From Alloalcanivorax marinus (GTDB taxonomy: Bacteria; Pseudomonadota; Gammaproteobacteria; Pseudomonadales; Alcanivoracaceae), in NCBI RefSeq assembly GCF_016785095.1, contig NZ_JAEKJB010000009.1:1-64000 (forward strand): a stretch of DNA of 64,000 nucleotides, written 5' to 3'. The position numbers and the translations under genes are program-made. The first letter of the stretch is position 1. The number at the start of each line of letters is the position of its first letter. Below, piece after piece: positions 56,641 through 64,000 of the stretch. The notes below the pieces were generated by a model. The model searched no databases, was not told the DNA's origin, and worked only from the letters and a program-made list of their open reading frames with translations.

Positions 56641-57455
56641 AAGCGCCCGGCTTACTGGCCCTGGTGCTGATCAGTGGCCCCGCCCTCGCCGCTTCGGACC
56701 ATGACGCGGCGCCCATGATGGCCCCCGCCCAGGCACCGCTCACCGAAGAGGCCTACCGCGAAGGCCAGGGGCCGGAAGGCCGCCAGGGGCAGCCCGAAGC
56801 CATCCTCGCCGCCTTTCGCCAGCGCTTCGACGCGCCCCGCATCGCGGTGCTGTGGAATCGGGCCCTGCCGGACCGGGTCAGTGACTGGTACGGCCACTAC
56901 CGCGCCAGCCTCGGCCAGAGCGCCTCGATCAGCGGCCAGGCCAACGGCGAGACCGTGGACCTGAAAGGCCGGGCCAGCGCCGGCGCCCAGGCGGAAACCC
57001 GTGGCCCGCGCCCGGCGGTCACCGGCCCCGGCGCCGCCTTCGAACTTCAGGACGGCCTGATCAGCGCTTTCCAGGAAGGCGGCGCGCGGGTGATCGACCA
57101 GAGCCTGGCCCAACGCCTCACCGACAACGCCCTGGAGGACGGCACCTTCTCACGGCTGTCGCCGGACCGGGCGCGGCTGGAAATGCGCGCCCTGGCGGAG
57201 CACGCCGACTACGTGCTGGAACTCACCGCCGGCCCGCGCTTCGAGGACCAGCCCAGCTACCGGGTGCGGGTGCTGGCCACCGACAACGCCCGGGTACTGA
57301 CCACCTTCGTGACCAGTGGCCGGCCCCCGGAGGAACAGCGCGACTACCAGTGGGTGGCCACCGCCAACGGGTATCAGAAACGGGACAAGCCACTGGCCCT
57401 GGCTGAAGTGGGCCGCGAGCTGGCCCTGCGCACCATGGAAAAAATGAACAAATAA
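56637..57455 (+). CDS. Periplasmic protein of the lpoB/ycfL cluster, unknown function
   Basis: A 272-residue protein with a Sec signal peptide (MKAPGLLALVLISGPALAA) and no lipobox. The mature part has an acidic Gln/Gly/Pro-rich region, ILAAFRQRFDAPRIAVLWNRALPDRVSDWYG in two recognisable halves, and a C-terminal domain (EMRALAEHADYVLELTAGPR; YRVRVLATDNARVLTTFV). The FDAPRIAVLWNR and ADYVLEL strands resemble the CsgG/LpoB-like alpha/beta fold, but I cannot confirm it. It starts within the ycfL stop (ATGA) and is followed by the PDZ lipoprotein after 21 bp. Confidence 0.75.
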   Translation: MKAPGLLALVLISGPALAASDHDAAPMMAPAQAPLTEEAYREGQGPEGRQGQPEAILAAFRQRFDAPRIAVLWNRALPDRVSDWYGHYRASLGQSASISGQANGETVDLKGRASAGAQAETRGPRPAVTGPGAAFELQDGLISAFQEGGARVIDQSLAQRLTDNALEDGTFSRLSPDRARLEMRALAEHADYVLELTAGPRFEDQPSYRVRVLATDNARVLTTFVTSGRPPEEQRDYQWVATANGYQKRDKPLALAEVGRELALRTMEKMNK

Positions 57456-57476
57456 ATGAACCACCAAGGAACGACG

Positions 57477-58388
57477 ATGACCGTACGCCTTTTCCGATTG
57501 CTCCATTGCCTGCCGGCTGTCCTCCTGCTCGCCCAGTTGAGCGGTTGCGCCACCACCCCGCCAATGGCGCCGGGCGCCATCGGCGCCAGCCTCCATGCCC
57601 AGGACGGCTACCCGACCATCATGGCGATTTTCTCCGGCTCGGTGGCGGAACAGAACGGCGAACTCAAACCCGGTGACCGGATTCTGGCGGTGGCCTCGCC
57701 GCCGGAGGCGGAACCGGTGTCCCTGTATGGCTACGGCCCCACCCAGGCGGCCAGCGTTATCCGTGGCCAGCCGGGCACCCCGGTGCGGCTGCGGGTGCGG
57801 AGTGGAAACGACGGCCCGGTGCGCGACCTGGTGATGATTCGCGGCTACCAGGGCCGCGCCAGCGCCGAGACGCTGATGGCGGCCCGGGCCACGCCGGCCC
57901 GGCAGGACCAACCCGCGCCGCCCGTGGCCGGCCAGCCCGTGCCGGCGGCCCCGAGCCTGGTGATCACCGGTAACGGCGGCGCCTACCTGAGCCCCTATAC
58001 CAGCGACGGCGTCGCCGCCGAATGGGTGGACAAGGCCATCAACGCGCGCATGGGCGCGGCCACCGGTTCCGCCCTGGGCACCGCCGCCGGTGCCTACGCC
58101 GGCCGCAAGCTGATGGAAAAGGTCCCCGGTGGCGGTCTGCTGGGCAGTTTCTTTGGCGGCAGCGCCGGTTCCAAGATCGGTAAAAGCACCGGCCGCGACA
58201 CCGCCATTCAGGCCTCCGGTGGCTGGGACTACATCCGTGCCACCTCGGACCTGTCGTTCCGCTCGGTGGACGACATGGCCCGCTGGCTGATCAGCGAACA
58301 CGGCGACAACGCCACCTTCGCCGAGGTGATCAAGGCCACCTCGGCGGTGTATCCGGACCTGCAGCCGGCCCTGGCCCGGGCGCGCTAA
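57477..58388 (+). CDS. PDZ-domain lipoprotein with glycine zipper
   Basis: A 303-residue lipoprotein (lipobox AQLSGC, C24). A PDZ domain spans about 33-125 (MAIFSGSVAEQNGELKPGDRI, then VSLYGYGP, ASVIRGQPGTPVRLRVR). A Pro/Ala linker leads to a glycine-zipper segment (MGAATGSALGTAAGAYAGRK) and GGGLLGSFFGGSAGSKIG, which may insert in or associate with the membrane. The C terminus is a small globular region. I start at MTVRLF because AAGGAACG precedes it. Its stop overlaps that of the convergent PepSY gene. Last gene of the lipoprotein cluster; function unknown. Confidence 0.78.
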   Translation: MTVRLFRLLHCLPAVLLLAQLSGCATTPPMAPGAIGASLHAQDGYPTIMAIFSGSVAEQNGELKPGDRILAVASPPEAEPVSLYGYGPTQAASVIRGQPGTPVRLRVRSGNDGPVRDLVMIRGYQGRASAETLMAARATPARQDQPAPPVAGQPVPAAPSLVITGNGGAYLSPYTSDGVAAEWVDKAINARMGAATGSALGTAAGAYAGRKLMEKVPGGGLLGSFFGGSAGSKIGKSTGRDTAIQASGGWDYIRATSDLSFRSVDDMARWLISEHGDNATFAEVIKATSAVYPDLQPALARAR

Positions 58389-59731
58389 CGCGCCCCGGAC
58401 CGGGCCGCCAGCGCCACCAGACAGCGGTCCACGATCAGCACCAGCAGCAGACTGAGCCCCGCCAACGGCAGCAGCGCGAGCACCACCACCAGCAGCGGCA
58501 CCAGGGTACGGGCGCGCACCGGCGGCGCGGCGGGGGCGCCGAAACCGCCCACCGGGCGCCGCCGCCACCACATCACCAACCCGGTGATCACCAGGGCGAC
58601 GATGGCCACGCACGCCAGCAGCATGACGACCTGGTTGGCGCGCCCGAAGTAATTGCCCATGTGCAGGGCGACGCCGTATTCCACCGCCTTGGCGATGGCG
58701 CCGTATTCCGCGAAGCCGGTATCCACCAGCACCCTCCCCTCGCTGTCCAGGTGCAGAGTGCGCTGCCCCTGGGGACGCGCCGGGTAGGTGTAGGCGCTAT
58801 AGGGCTCGCCGGCCTCGGCGGGGATGGACAACCGGTAGGCCAGCGGCAAACCGTGGTCGGCCAGAGCCCGGTGCACCCGGTTGATGGCCGCCACGGAGGT
58901 GTCCGGCGCCGCGCCCAGGGCGTGATGATGATGATCGTGGACGGGCTCGGGCACCGCCGGCAGCGGCGCCTGCTGAAGCGCCCAGGGCGCTTCCCCCAGC
59001 GTATCCAGCAACGTCTTGCCACTGCCACCGTCGTGATGCCGCAGCTGTGGCGGGTAACCCATCCCCAGAGCGTTGCTCACCGGTGTCAGCACCCGGTCGC
59101 CCCAGAAACCGGCCCAGGGCAGCCCGGTGACGATCAGGAACACGATCAGCAATGCGGCGTACACGCCGGTGAGGCGGTGCACCTCCCGCCACCGGGCCCG
59201 GCCCCGGCGGCGGCGAAAGCGGAACCCGCCGCCACGACCGCGCGGCCACCACAGATACAGGCCGGTCACCACCAGAATCAGCGCCCAGCTGGCGGCCAGC
59301 TCCACCAGGGCATCGCCGCCCTTCGCCAGCAACAACGAGCCGTGCATCCGGTCGGCGAAGCCCACCAGGGTATGGCTGTACACGTAGTCGCCCAGCACGG
59401 CACCGTCGGAGGGGTCCACGAACACCCGCAACGGCTCGCCCTGCTTCGGGGTCACGAACAGCTCGGCGCTGCGCCCCGGTTGCACCGGCATGTCGATGCG
59501 GGTGACGGTGGCGTCCGGGTAGCGGGCACGCACCGCCGCCACCAGATTCCCGGCGGGCTGAATCATGGTGCCGCCGGGCGCGAAACGCAGTTGCGGGTAG
59601 AGCCAGTCGTTCAGTTCATCATTGAACAGGTAGATGGCGCCGGTGACCGAAAGGATCAGCAGGAACGGGGCGGTGAACAGCCCCGCATGGAAATGCCAGC
59701 GCCACGCCGTGGCGTAGCCGTTGGCCGCCAT
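58385..59731 (-). CDS. PepSY-associated transmembrane protein (siderophore/iron-uptake type)
   Basis: A 448-residue inner-membrane protein with four membrane segments (about 15-36, 140-162, 190-212, 350-375), and a fifth near the C terminus (LVVVLALLPLAGLSLLLVL). The N terminus WHFHAGLFTAPFLLILSVTGAIYLF is the classic PepSY_TM opening, with His-rich membrane positions. A periplasmic loop contains the metal-ligand-like PVHDHHHHALG. Family members reduce or help import ferric siderophores. It shares one base (TGATG) with the upstream TonB receptor stop, so they form an operon. Confidence 0.88.
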   Translation of the reverse strand: MAANGYATAWRWHFHAGLFTAPFLLILSVTGAIYLFNDELNDWLYPQLRFAPGGTMIQPAGNLVAAVRARYPDATVTRIDMPVQPGRSAELFVTPKQGEPLRVFVDPSDGAVLGDYVYSHTLVGFADRMHGSLLLAKGGDALVELAASWALILVVTGLYLWWPRGRGGGFRFRRRRGRARWREVHRLTGVYAALLIVFLIVTGLPWAGFWGDRVLTPVSNALGMGYPPQLRHHDGGSGKTLLDTLGEAPWALQQAPLPAVPEPVHDHHHHALGAAPDTSVAAINRVHRALADHGLPLAYRLSIPAEAGEPYSAYTYPARPQGQRTLHLDSEGRVLVDTGFAEYGAIAKAVEYGVALHMGNYFGRANQVVMLLACVAIVALVITGLVMWWRRRPVGGFGAPAAPPVRARTLVPLLVVVLALLPLAGLSLLLVLIVDRCLVALAARSGAR

Positions 59732-61890
59732 CAGAAGCGCCCGGTCCAGCCGATCTCCACGGTGCGCGGCTCGCCGATGTAGACCTGGGTGGCGCTGTAG
59801 CCGGACCAGTCCGCGTAGAACTCGTCGGTGAGATTGCGGCCACGCAGGGTCAGGGTGCCGTCGGCCAGCGGATAGCTGATCCAGGCGTCCACCAGGGTGC
59901 GCTCGTCGATCCGGTATTCATTGGCGGTGCTGGTGTAGAAATCGCCGCTGTAACGCACCGCGCCGCCCAGGGTCAGCGGCAGGGCCGCCAGCGTATAGGC
60001 GCTGCTCAGGTTGGCGGTTTTCTCCGGCACATTGGTGAGCCGGTTGCCGGACAGATCCACGCCGCCGGCGCCCAGCAGCTCGTCGTATTCCGCATCGTTG
60101 TAGGCGCCGTTGAGATTCACCCACCAGCGCTCGTGGGGCCGCAGGGTCAGGTCCACTTCCACGCCCTCTGCCCGCAGGCGGCCGCCCTGCACGGACAGGG
60201 CGGGATTGGCCGGGTCGCGAGTAAGTATGTCGTCCTGATCCAGGCGATACAGCGATACCGTCAGAGTGGCGCGGTCATCCAGCAAGGCCGCGCGGCTGCC
60301 CACTTCCACGGCCCGCCCCTTGCTCAGATCAAACTCCACGTTGCTGGCGCGGCTCAACAGCAACCCGCTCACCGGCACCGCCGCCCGGTTGTATTGGGCG
60401 AACACCTGCACCTGGTTGTTCAGGTCATGGACCGTGCCCAGCCGCCAGGACAGATCCTCGTAGGTCTGCCCGAAGGTCTCCCGGGTGCCGGCGGCCAGGT
60501 CGTCGATGCCACGGTCCAGGTCCAGGTACTCATAACGGAGGCCACTGACAATGACCCAGTTGGGGGTCAGGTTGAGCGCGTCCTCCAGGAACAAGGCGCC
60601 GCCGGAGACCTGGCTGTCGTAGTCCGCCCGGGAGCCATAGTTGGCGTCGGTATTGGGCGGCAGGTAACCGCGATCCGGGTCGAATGGGTCCACCGAGCTG
60701 GTGGCGCCGAACCGGCGCCGGCTGTCGAAGTCGGTGTACTGGTATTCGGCGCCCACCGCCAGGCGGTGGCGGCGCTCGCCGAGCCGGCCATCATAAACAC
60801 CGTAAAAGCGATCGGTGGCGAACCGGTGATGGTGGTTGATGCGCGTGGTGCCGCGATCCAGTTGCCCGGTGGCATCGTTGTAGCTGAAGTCCTCGGAGTT
60901 GGCCCAGTCCCGGTTGGCGTTGTAGAGGCTCAGTTCGTTGATCAGCCTCCACCGGTCGCTGAGCTGGTAGTCCGCCTTGGTGCGCAGCCACTGGCTGTCG
61001 GCGGTCATCTCGCCGTCGCGCACGTTGTAGTTGTTGTCCCGCATCGATTCATCCAGCACCAGCCCGCCACCGGACACCACGTCGCTGGGGTCGCGGGCCA
61101 CGCTGGCCGGCACCAGCGGCGTACCCTGGTAGGGGGTGGCGTAGCGGTCGCTGTACAGATCCACGGCGGCGCTCAGGGTCAACCGGTCGGTGGCCTGGAC
61201 CAGGATGCCGGTGGTCAGAGCGGTGGTTTCCGAGTCGGTGTCGTCCACGTAGCCGTTGCTCCGGCCGTGGCTCAGGTCGGCGCGCACCGCCACGTTCGGG
61301 TTGACCACCCGGTTGGCGCCGACCCCCAGACGCAGGCTGTCATGGCTGCCGTATTCGATCATGCCGTCCACGCGATCACCGGCCAGGCTCGGCTTACGGG
61401 TCACCAGATTAATAGTGCCGCCCAGGGCGCCGCTGCCGTGCAGCACGGACGCCGGCCCCTTGAGGATTTCCACCTTTTCCAGATTCCAGGTATCCAGGTT
61501 GCGCGACACCATGGACGGGTCCGCCACGCGCACGCCATCGAACAGATAACCCACATCGGTGAGGCCGCGCATGGACACCGACGCCGGCGAGCCGGGAATA
61601 TTGCCGGCGGCCACGCCGGGGGCGCTGCGGTACAGCTCGATCAGATTGCGCAGGCCCAGTTGTTCGATGTCGTCCCGGTCCACGGTGTTCACCGTGGCCG
61701 GGGTTTCCCGCTGGCTCAATCCGAGAAGGCCGTCGGTAGTGGTCGGTGTCACCGGGGCATCGGCCTGGTCCGCCACCTCCACGGCTTGCAGCCGATGTTC
61801 CGGGGTTTGCGCCCCGGCGAAGCCGGGCATGAACAGGGACAGAGCAAGAAAGAGGCCGAGGCGGTCGGCGCGGGCGGGCGGGCGAAACAC
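59731..61890 (-). CDS. TonB-dependent siderophore/metallophore receptor
   Basis: A 719-residue outer-membrane receptor. A signal peptide (ends FAGA before QTPEHR) leads to a plug domain (TVDRDDIEQLGLRNLIELYR, SVSMRGLTDVGYLFDGVRV, LEKVEILKGPASVLHGSGALGG) and a 22-strand barrel ending in GWTGRF with terminal Phe. The plug motifs are those of siderophore receptors. I saw no convincing Fur box upstream. The PepSY partner downstream points to iron or another metal complex; the ligand is unknown. Confidence 0.92.
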   Translation of the reverse strand: MFRPPARADRLGLFLALSLFMPGFAGAQTPEHRLQAVEVADQADAPVTPTTTDGLLGLSQRETPATVNTVDRDDIEQLGLRNLIELYRSAPGVAAGNIPGSPASVSMRGLTDVGYLFDGVRVADPSMVSRNLDTWNLEKVEILKGPASVLHGSGALGGTINLVTRKPSLAGDRVDGMIEYGSHDSLRLGVGANRVVNPNVAVRADLSHGRSNGYVDDTDSETTALTTGILVQATDRLTLSAAVDLYSDRYATPYQGTPLVPASVARDPSDVVSGGGLVLDESMRDNNYNVRDGEMTADSQWLRTKADYQLSDRWRLINELSLYNANRDWANSEDFSYNDATGQLDRGTTRINHHHRFATDRFYGVYDGRLGERRHRLAVGAEYQYTDFDSRRRFGATSSVDPFDPDRGYLPPNTDANYGSRADYDSQVSGGALFLEDALNLTPNWVIVSGLRYEYLDLDRGIDDLAAGTRETFGQTYEDLSWRLGTVHDLNNQVQVFAQYNRAAVPVSGLLLSRASNVEFDLSKGRAVEVGSRAALLDDRATLTVSLYRLDQDDILTRDPANPALSVQGGRLRAEGVEVDLTLRPHERWWVNLNGAYNDAEYDELLGAGGVDLSGNRLTNVPEKTANLSSAYTLAALPLTLGGAVRYSGDFYTSTANEYRIDERTLVDAWISYPLADGTLTLRGRNLTDEFYADWSGYSATQVYIGEPRTVEIGWTGRF

Positions 61891-61970
61891 GGCATACTCC
61901 AGACGTGAATATCGCGCGCCAGCCTAGCGATCGGCGGCGGAAAGGAAATGCGGCGTTTTGTCGCGGCGGC

Positions 61971-62396
61971 TCAGGCGGCCGGGTCGGGGAGCACGATCTC
62001 CACCAACTGCCGCTGCACCGGCTTGCCCGGCTCGGTGAAGCGGAACCCGCCCACCTCGGTGCGGCCCGGCTCCAACTGCAGCTCGGTGTGCATGCGCCGC
62101 CGCAGGGTCGGCTCCACCCGGTCATCGAACTGGGTGATGTCCAGTTCATACAGGGTGGGGCCGAGGCGGCGGATATCGATGCGGTGATCCTCGCCCTCGC
62201 TGCGCCAGCGGGTGCGGGTGCCGGTATTGCGCAGTTCGACCACCATCACGGCGGTGCCGTCCCGGTCTTCATGCAGGATGCGCAGGTCATCGTGCCAGGG
62301 GGCCGGCACGCCAGGCAGCAGGCCGCCGCGCCAGGCGGCGACCAGGGACAGGATCAACAGGCCGACGATGGCCAGGAATCGGAAGGGGCGTTTCAT
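61971..62396 (-). CDS. Small membrane-anchored protein, unknown function
   Basis: A 141-residue protein with an N-terminal membrane anchor or signal (RFLAIVGLLILSLVAAW, about 5-22) and a beta-rich periplasmic domain (ILHEDRDGTAVMVVELRNTG, LYELDITQFDDRVEP, ELQLEPGRTEVGGFRF). I recognise no family; the RNTGTRTRWR-type strands recall an immunoglobulin-like or FixG-type accessory domain only loosely. It is 52 bp from the CoA-transferase gene upstream and 80 bp from the receptor gene downstream. Confidence 0.68.
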   Translation of the reverse strand: MKRPFRFLAIVGLLILSLVAAWRGGLLPGVPAPWHDDLRILHEDRDGTAVMVVELRNTGTRTRWRSEGEDHRIDIRRLGPTLYELDITQFDDRVEPTLRRRMHTELQLEPGRTEVGGFRFTEPGKPVQRQLVEIVLPDPAA

Positions 62397-62448
62397 GCCG
62401 GCAAGCTTCCCGGTTCCCGGTCATCGATGCAAGTGGCGACGGGCCGGA

Positions 62449-63600
62449 TCAGCCCTCCTTCACCAGCCGCGACCGGGCCGCCGAGCGCAGCGCCTCGTCG
62501 TAATCGCCCAGCTCCGGCGGCGCGGTCACGGTGAGCGGCGGCTGGTGGTCGAAGCTCACCGGCGAGCGCACCGTGCGCCATTCGCCACCGGCCGGGTGAG
62601 GCGCGTTGATCTCCAGCTGCAGGTGGCGGGCCTGGGGGTCGCGTAGCGCCTCGCTGCTGTCGTACATGGGCGCGTGGGGCACGTCCTCCTGTTCCAACCG
62701 CTGGCACCAGGTGGCCCGGTCCCGTTGCTTGAAGCGCTCCCCCAACAGCTCGATCAACTGCTCCTGATGCTCGATGCGCTTCTCCCGGCTGCTGAAGCGT
62801 TCATCGCGCAGCAGGTCCGGCTGGTCGATGGCGTTGGCCAGGCCCTGCCAGAATTTTTCCGGCGAGGACATGTGCAGCGCGATCCACTTGCCATCGCCAC
62901 ACTCCAGCACATAGGACTGGGACACGCTGGGGCGGCTGTAGGGGGTCATCACCTCGCCCTCGGCGAAGTAATGGGTAAAGGCATCCAGGTTGAAGTGGCA
63001 CATGGCTTCCAGCATGGACACGTCCACCGCCCGGCCCCGGCCAGTGCGATGGCGTTCATGGAGCGCGCCGAGAATACCGTAGGCGGCGTAGAAGCCGGTC
63101 AGCGCATCGGCCATGGCCGGGCCCACCACGCGCGGATTCTCCGGGTTGATCAACAGCCCCAGAAAACCGCTGGCGGCCTGGGCCACGGTGTCGTAGGCCG
63201 GGCGGCCGGCGGCCGGTCCATCCTGGCCGAAACCGCTGATCGAGCAGTAGATCAGCTTCGGGTTAATGGCGCGCAGACGCTCCTCGCCGGCGCCCAGGCG
63301 CTCGGCGGTGCCGGGGCGGAAATTCTGGATGTAAACGTCGGCGTCGGCGATCAGCTGATCGAACAGCGCCAGGTCCTCCGGCTCCTTGGTGTTGAGCGTG
63401 ACGCTGCGCTTATTGCGGTTGTAGGTCTGGAAATGGGGACTGTAGAGGCCGCCCTTGAAAGCGCGGAACGGATCGCCGCTGCCCGGCCTTTCCACCTTGA
63501 TCACTTCCGCGCCCAGGTCCGCCAGCAACATGCCCGCGTTGGGCCCGGTGATAAAGGTGCCCTGCTCGATCACCCGTACTCCTTCGAGAACCTTGATCAT
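62449..63600 (-). CDS. CaiB/BaiF family class III CoA-transferase
   Basis: A 383-residue enzyme that moves CoA between carboxylic acids through an aspartyl-CoA mixed anhydride. Typical blocks are LEGVRVIEQGTFITGPNAGMLLADLGAEVIKVERPG (N terminus; key parts VRVIEQGTFITGPNAG and LLADLGAEVIKVERP), NRNKRSVTLNTK, and PAMADALTGFYAAYGILGAL with the catalytic Asp. Its start overlaps the stop of the citrate-synthase-like gene by 4 nt. The coupling suggests activation of a dicarboxylic or hydroxy acid to a CoA ester that the lyase then cleaves. The substrate is unknown. Confidence 0.9.
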   Translation of the reverse strand: MIKVLEGVRVIEQGTFITGPNAGMLLADLGAEVIKVERPGSGDPFRAFKGGLYSPHFQTYNRNKRSVTLNTKEPEDLALFDQLIADADVYIQNFRPGTAERLGAGEERLRAINPKLIYCSISGFGQDGPAAGRPAYDTVAQAASGFLGLLINPENPRVVGPAMADALTGFYAAYGILGALHERHRTGRGRAVDVSMLEAMCHFNLDAFTHYFAEGEVMTPYSRPSVSQSYVLECGDGKWIALHMSSPEKFWQGLANAIDQPDLLRDERFSSREKRIEHQEQLIELLGERFKQRDRATWCQRLEQEDVPHAPMYDSSEALRDPQARHLQLEINAPHPAGGEWRTVRSPVSFDHQPPLTVTAPPELGDYDEALRSAARSRLVKEG

Positions 63601-64000
63601 GAGCCTTGCTCCTCGAAACCGGCGGGCACCTCGCCCTGGTATTCCACTTCCCGGGACGCCTGATAGGACAGCGCGAAGCCGATGGAGTGGTTCATTTCCT
63701 CGAACAGGTGGGCGATCAGGCCGGCGCTGCGGGCCAGAATCGGCACCCCGCGCAAAGCCTTGAGCGGGAAGTCCGCGCCCAGCAGCACCGCCGGAATCGC
63801 CGCCGACACGTTCAGCCGCAGGTCCTTGCCCACCACGTCCGGAATCACCCGCTCCACCGCCTCGGCGATCTCCACGTAACGCTGGCCGGCGCCGGCCTCG
63901 CTGGAGGTTTTGAACAGCGCCGCCACGCGCGGGTCACGGGCCTTGTGCAGGGGGTGGCCATAGCCGGGAATGGCGCGTTTGGCGGCGCGGTACTCGGACA
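63597..64000 (-). CDS. Citrate synthase-family protein / citryl-CoA lyase, C-terminal part (cut by window end)
   Basis: The last 134 or so residues are visible. The frame continues to the window edge with AIPGYGHPLHKARDPRV, the citrate-synthase family His-Asp block (G-x-G-H-x-x-x-K-x-x-D-P-R). Downstream is LRLNVSAAIPAVLLGADFPLKALRGVPILARSAGLIAHL (in parts: LNVSAAIPAVLLGADFP and LARSAGLIAHLFEE), as in citryl-CoA lyase-like proteins annotated for one-domain relatives. An internal ATG at 63926 is not the start. Translational overlap with the CoA-transferase suggests they handle the same CoA ester. Confidence 0.85.
   Translation of the reverse strand, partial: SEYRAAKRAIPGYGHPLHKARDPRVAALFKTSSEAGAGQRYVEIAEAVERVIPDVVGKDLRLNVSAAIPAVLLGADFPLKALRGVPILARSAGLIAHLFEEMNHSIGFALSYQASREVEYQGEVPAGFEEQGS

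Overview
This is a high-GC bacterial chromosome segment from a gammaproteobacterium. Core gene order closely follows Pseudomonas: a nadB / rpoE-mucA-mucB-rseC-mucD-lepA-lepB-rnc-era-recO block, and a barA(gacS) / cysM-exonuclease-rlmD-relA-mazG block. Trimeric-type porins, FadBA, a YbiT-type ABC-F protein and GTAG-type REP palindromes fit the same picture. My best guess is an Alcanivoracaceae-like marine or hydrocarbon-associated organism. That is an inference from gene order, GC and recall, not a demonstrated assignment.

Layout. 1-2.6 kb: the tail of an IS110-type transposase at the window edge and two porin genes. 2.7-12.8 kb: stringent-response and RNA-modification genes (mazG, relA, rlmD), a DEDDy exonuclease, cysM, the hybrid kinase barA and pdxJ. 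12.8-24.2 kb: one long minus-strand run from rpoE to recO, combining envelope stress (sigma-E, anti-sigma RseA/RseB, RseC, protease MucD) with translation and RNA processing (LepA, LepB, RNase III, Era, RecO), with nadB divergent. 24.4-31.3 kb: SelO, YgfX/SdhE, YgfZ, a flavin oxidoreductase, an enoyl-CoA hydratase-family hydrolase, Ung and a TetR regulator. 31.5-42.5 kb: lysS-prfB (with the programmed +1 frameshift), a small DUF7352-like protein, maeB, recJ and the fadBA beta-oxidation operon.

42.5-45.3 kb is a visibly AT-rich island holding two overlapping genes, an SMC/OLD-like AAA ATPase and a TOPRIM-like DUF4276-type protein. It is the best candidate here for an under-described (probably anti-phage) system. 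45.4-50.8 kb: a ureide/purine-catabolism locus (CynX-type transporter, AllC-like amidohydrolase, PucG-like aminotransferase, RpiR regulator) sharing a GAAAC-N4-GTTTC operator motif. 50.8-52.5 kb: a hipBA toxin-antitoxin pair with a clear palindromic operator. 52.5-58.4 kb: a YbiT-type ABC-F ATPase and a five-gene envelope lipoprotein cluster with LpoB and YcfL homologues. 58.4-64 kb: a TonB-dependent receptor/PepSY pair, a small membrane-anchored protein, and a CaiB-type CoA-transferase next to a citrate-synthase-like lyase cut by the window end.

Intergenic DNA is rich in structure. There are about ten copies of a GTAG-type REP palindrome, two perfect 30-bp inverted repeats (nadB/selO gap and prfB/lysS gap), intrinsic terminators behind the second porin and fadA, and palindromes upstream of fadB, rpiR, pucG and hipB. 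I saw no tRNA, rRNA or CRISPR array.
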